The notes beneath the pieces were generated by a model, which saw only the letters and a list, made by a program, of their open reading frames with translations, was not told the origin of the DNA and ran no database searches. 37,858 nucleotides of DNA from Lasiosphaeria ovina. Its lineage: Eukaryota > Ascomycota > Sordariomycetes > Sordariales > Lasiosphaeriaceae. Positions 35,964 through 37,858 of the stretch are shown in pieces. The first letter of the stretch is position 1; each line of letters begins with the position of its first letter. The stretch is taken from the NCBI GenBank assembly GCA_033439765.1, contig JAULSN010000019.1, positions 1-37,858 of the forward strand, read 5' to 3'. A program made the translations under genes and the position numbers.

Positions 35964-37858
35964 TATAAGACCGGATATTAGTTTCGCTCTTAAGAAAATA
36001 GAACTTATATATATATAACGTAAAATAAAGAGCTTCTTTAAGAACTTATAATTAGCGCCGCGGCCTCTAAATAAGAGCTAGTAGGATAAGTAGACCCGTA
36101 TAAGATATATTATATAGCTCGAGAAATTATTAATAAAGTATTAAATTTATTAAACGTTTATAATTTCCTTATAATTAATTAAGGAAGGTCTTTATTACCC
36201 GTTTCGGGTAAGGCTTTATTATCGGCTTTATTAATTACTTTATTACTTATTAATTTAAATACGCTTTTATTAAGAGAAGAAACCGTTAAGATAAGGTAAT
36301 ATAATTCTTTAAGGGTTTAATAAAGACTTTCTTTTATAAAGTAATAAAAATTAATAATAAATATTCTTTTAATTATAAAGAAAACTTTCTTATAAGTTAT
36401 ATTATTTAATATAATTTCTTTATATAATTATAAAGTTCCTTCTTATATAATTAATATATAACTTTCTTTTAAAAAAGTAATAAATTTAATAAAATAAATA
36501 AATCTTAAATAAGATATTTTTAAAACGTTTTTAAATAATAAATTATAAGCTTTATATTATTATAAGATTTATAAAATTTAAAGTTAAAGAATAAAAAAGT
36601 TTTAAAGTTTATATAATATATAAAGAAGTAAGTTAAGTTATAAGTTACTTAATTTAATATAATTAATTAAGAATTATTTATATTTAATTAATTTTTATAT
36701 TTATTATAATATTTATATTTAAAAGAAATAATATAATACTTTAATAAATAATATTAAATAAATAAATATATTCTAATTTAAAATAAATTAAAAATATAAA
36801 TTTTTATATAATTAAATTTTAAACTTAAAGAACTTCTTTATATTAAATAATAAGGACTTTATAAATAATATATTATAATAATTTAAAGACTTTATAAAAG
36901 ATAAAATTTATAAAGAAGATTAATAAAATATTTTAAAGAAGTTTATTATAATTATTATTAAAATAAATAATAAGTAATTTTAATAATAAAAAGAAAAGAA
37001 AATAAATAAAGAAAGAAAGAAGAAGATATTATTAAATATATATAATATATATTTTAAATTAAGAAATAAAAGTATTAAAGATTTCTTATAAAATATAATA
37101 TAATAATTATAATTACTTTATAATAAGAAAGGTTATTTAATAAAAGAATATTATTAAATAAGAAGTAAAGTAATTAAAAGCTTTTAAGATTTTAAAAAAT
37201 ATATTTTAATAATATTTATATTATTAAAATAATCTTATAAAATAATATAAAATATATATTTAATTATATTTAAAGAATACTTTATTTAATAAGAGAATTA
37301 TAAATTATTAAGAATTTAAAAAGTTAAGTTCTTTATTTAATAAAGAATAAAAAAGAAAAAGAATATAATTAAATTAATTAATAATTCTTAAGTATAATTA
37401 TTAAAATTTTAAAGGCTTTTAATAATTAATTATTTTTTAAATAAAGAATTAAATTTAAATAAAATACTTTAATTAATAAAAGAATAAAATATATAAAAAT
37501 ATAATTAAATTTTATAAATATAAATAATTATTATAAAAATTAAAAAGAAGTTAATAAAAATAATAAAACTTTAAAAAGAAGTATTTAAAAAAGTTAACCT
37601 TTTTTCTTTAAGCTTTAAATAAGAAATATAATATAATAATTTTTAATATTTATTTTTAAAAAGGTAAAATTAATAAATAAATAAATAAAGAAATTTATAA
37701 TTTTATATATAATTAAATAATATTATTATTAAAAAAGAGTTAATTTAAATTAAGAAAAGAAATATTAATTTTATTATAATTAAACTTATTATTTAAAGAG
37801 TAATTAATTTTAAAAAAGAAATAAAAAGAAAATTATTTAATTATATAAATACTAAAGT
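35964..37858. other. AT-rich, RIP-saturated tail without genes
   Basis: The sequence is overwhelmingly A and T, mostly TTA, TAA, AAAG and CTTT words. Scanning every line by eye I found no CA and no TG dinucleotide in these 1895 bases, while CT/AG and AC/GT still occur. The last TG is at 35962-35963. RIP converts CpA to TpA on both strands, so this is the expected end state of heavy RIP of a former repeat. The former identity cannot be recognised. No open frame of note exists. Confidence 0.85.

Noticed and set aside
35964..37858. Mitochondrial DNA insertion as the source of the AT-rich tail
   Set aside because: No mitochondrial gene or tRNA-like pattern is visible, and the specific loss of CpA/TpG fits RIP better.

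Overview
The window looks like a piece of a filamentous ascomycete (Pezizomycotina) genome, in a repeat-rich accessory region that may be subtelomeric. The evidence is: GC-rich genes with short GT-AG introns (67-103 nt where intact), TATA-box promoters with pyrimidine-rich 5' leaders, fungal DNA-transposon relics (Tc1/mariner and pogo types), and strong signs of repeat-induced point mutation (RIP). The RIP evidence is a repeat pair that differs mostly by C-to-T and G-to-A changes, plus an AT-rich tail of about 1.9 kb with no CpA or TpG dinucleotide. The organism is inferred; no species-diagnostic gene was recognised.

Positions 1-8853 hold three tandem paralogous genes on the + strand (574-1731, 5823-6669, 7722-8853). 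Each encodes a variable N-terminus, then a domain that looks like the Myb/SANT-like DNA-binding domain. All three have one phase-0 intron at the same place and identical spacing between key motifs. Each is preceded by a similar promoter block (GACA-type repeats, a CGCGCGG element, a TATAAG box). The first two are followed by related minisatellites in the same order, so the unit of duplication appears to be gene plus flanks. At 8854-10150 pieces of this material are shuffled and inverted, including an inverted domain fragment at 9213-9392.

Positions 10150-22200 are mostly low-complexity and satellite DNA (hexanucleotide arrays, nested minisatellites) with few credible genes. The best is a two-exon gene for a 106-residue Cys/His-rich, probably zinc-binding protein (11699-12116). 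A partly duplicated gene of unknown function lies at 14641-15702. A direct repeat links 16503-16710 to 18773-18980, and an inverted repeat links 17311-17633 to 22929-23231.

Positions 22200-32060 hold three copies of a fungal coiled-coil gene family (22310-22880, inverted 23254-23476, 31267-32044), all broken. They also hold one intact gene for a probable nuclear protein on the minus strand (24174-25008), a small possible secreted-peptide ORF after a long CA tract (25719-25895), and a long degenerate gene of DUF6589 type (about 26.1-30.0 kb) that seems to be split by a decayed Tc1/mariner transposase (about 28.06-28.83 kb).

Positions 32260-35960 contain a pogo-type transposase relic that keeps both ends but has lost its catalytic core, another disabled minus-strand gene, and sequence without recognisable genes. 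From 35964 to the end the DNA is almost pure A+T and carries no gene. Intact function is likely only for the Myb/SANT-like trio, the Cys/His-rich protein and the 24174-25008 protein; most of the rest is mobile-element debris and tandem repeats.
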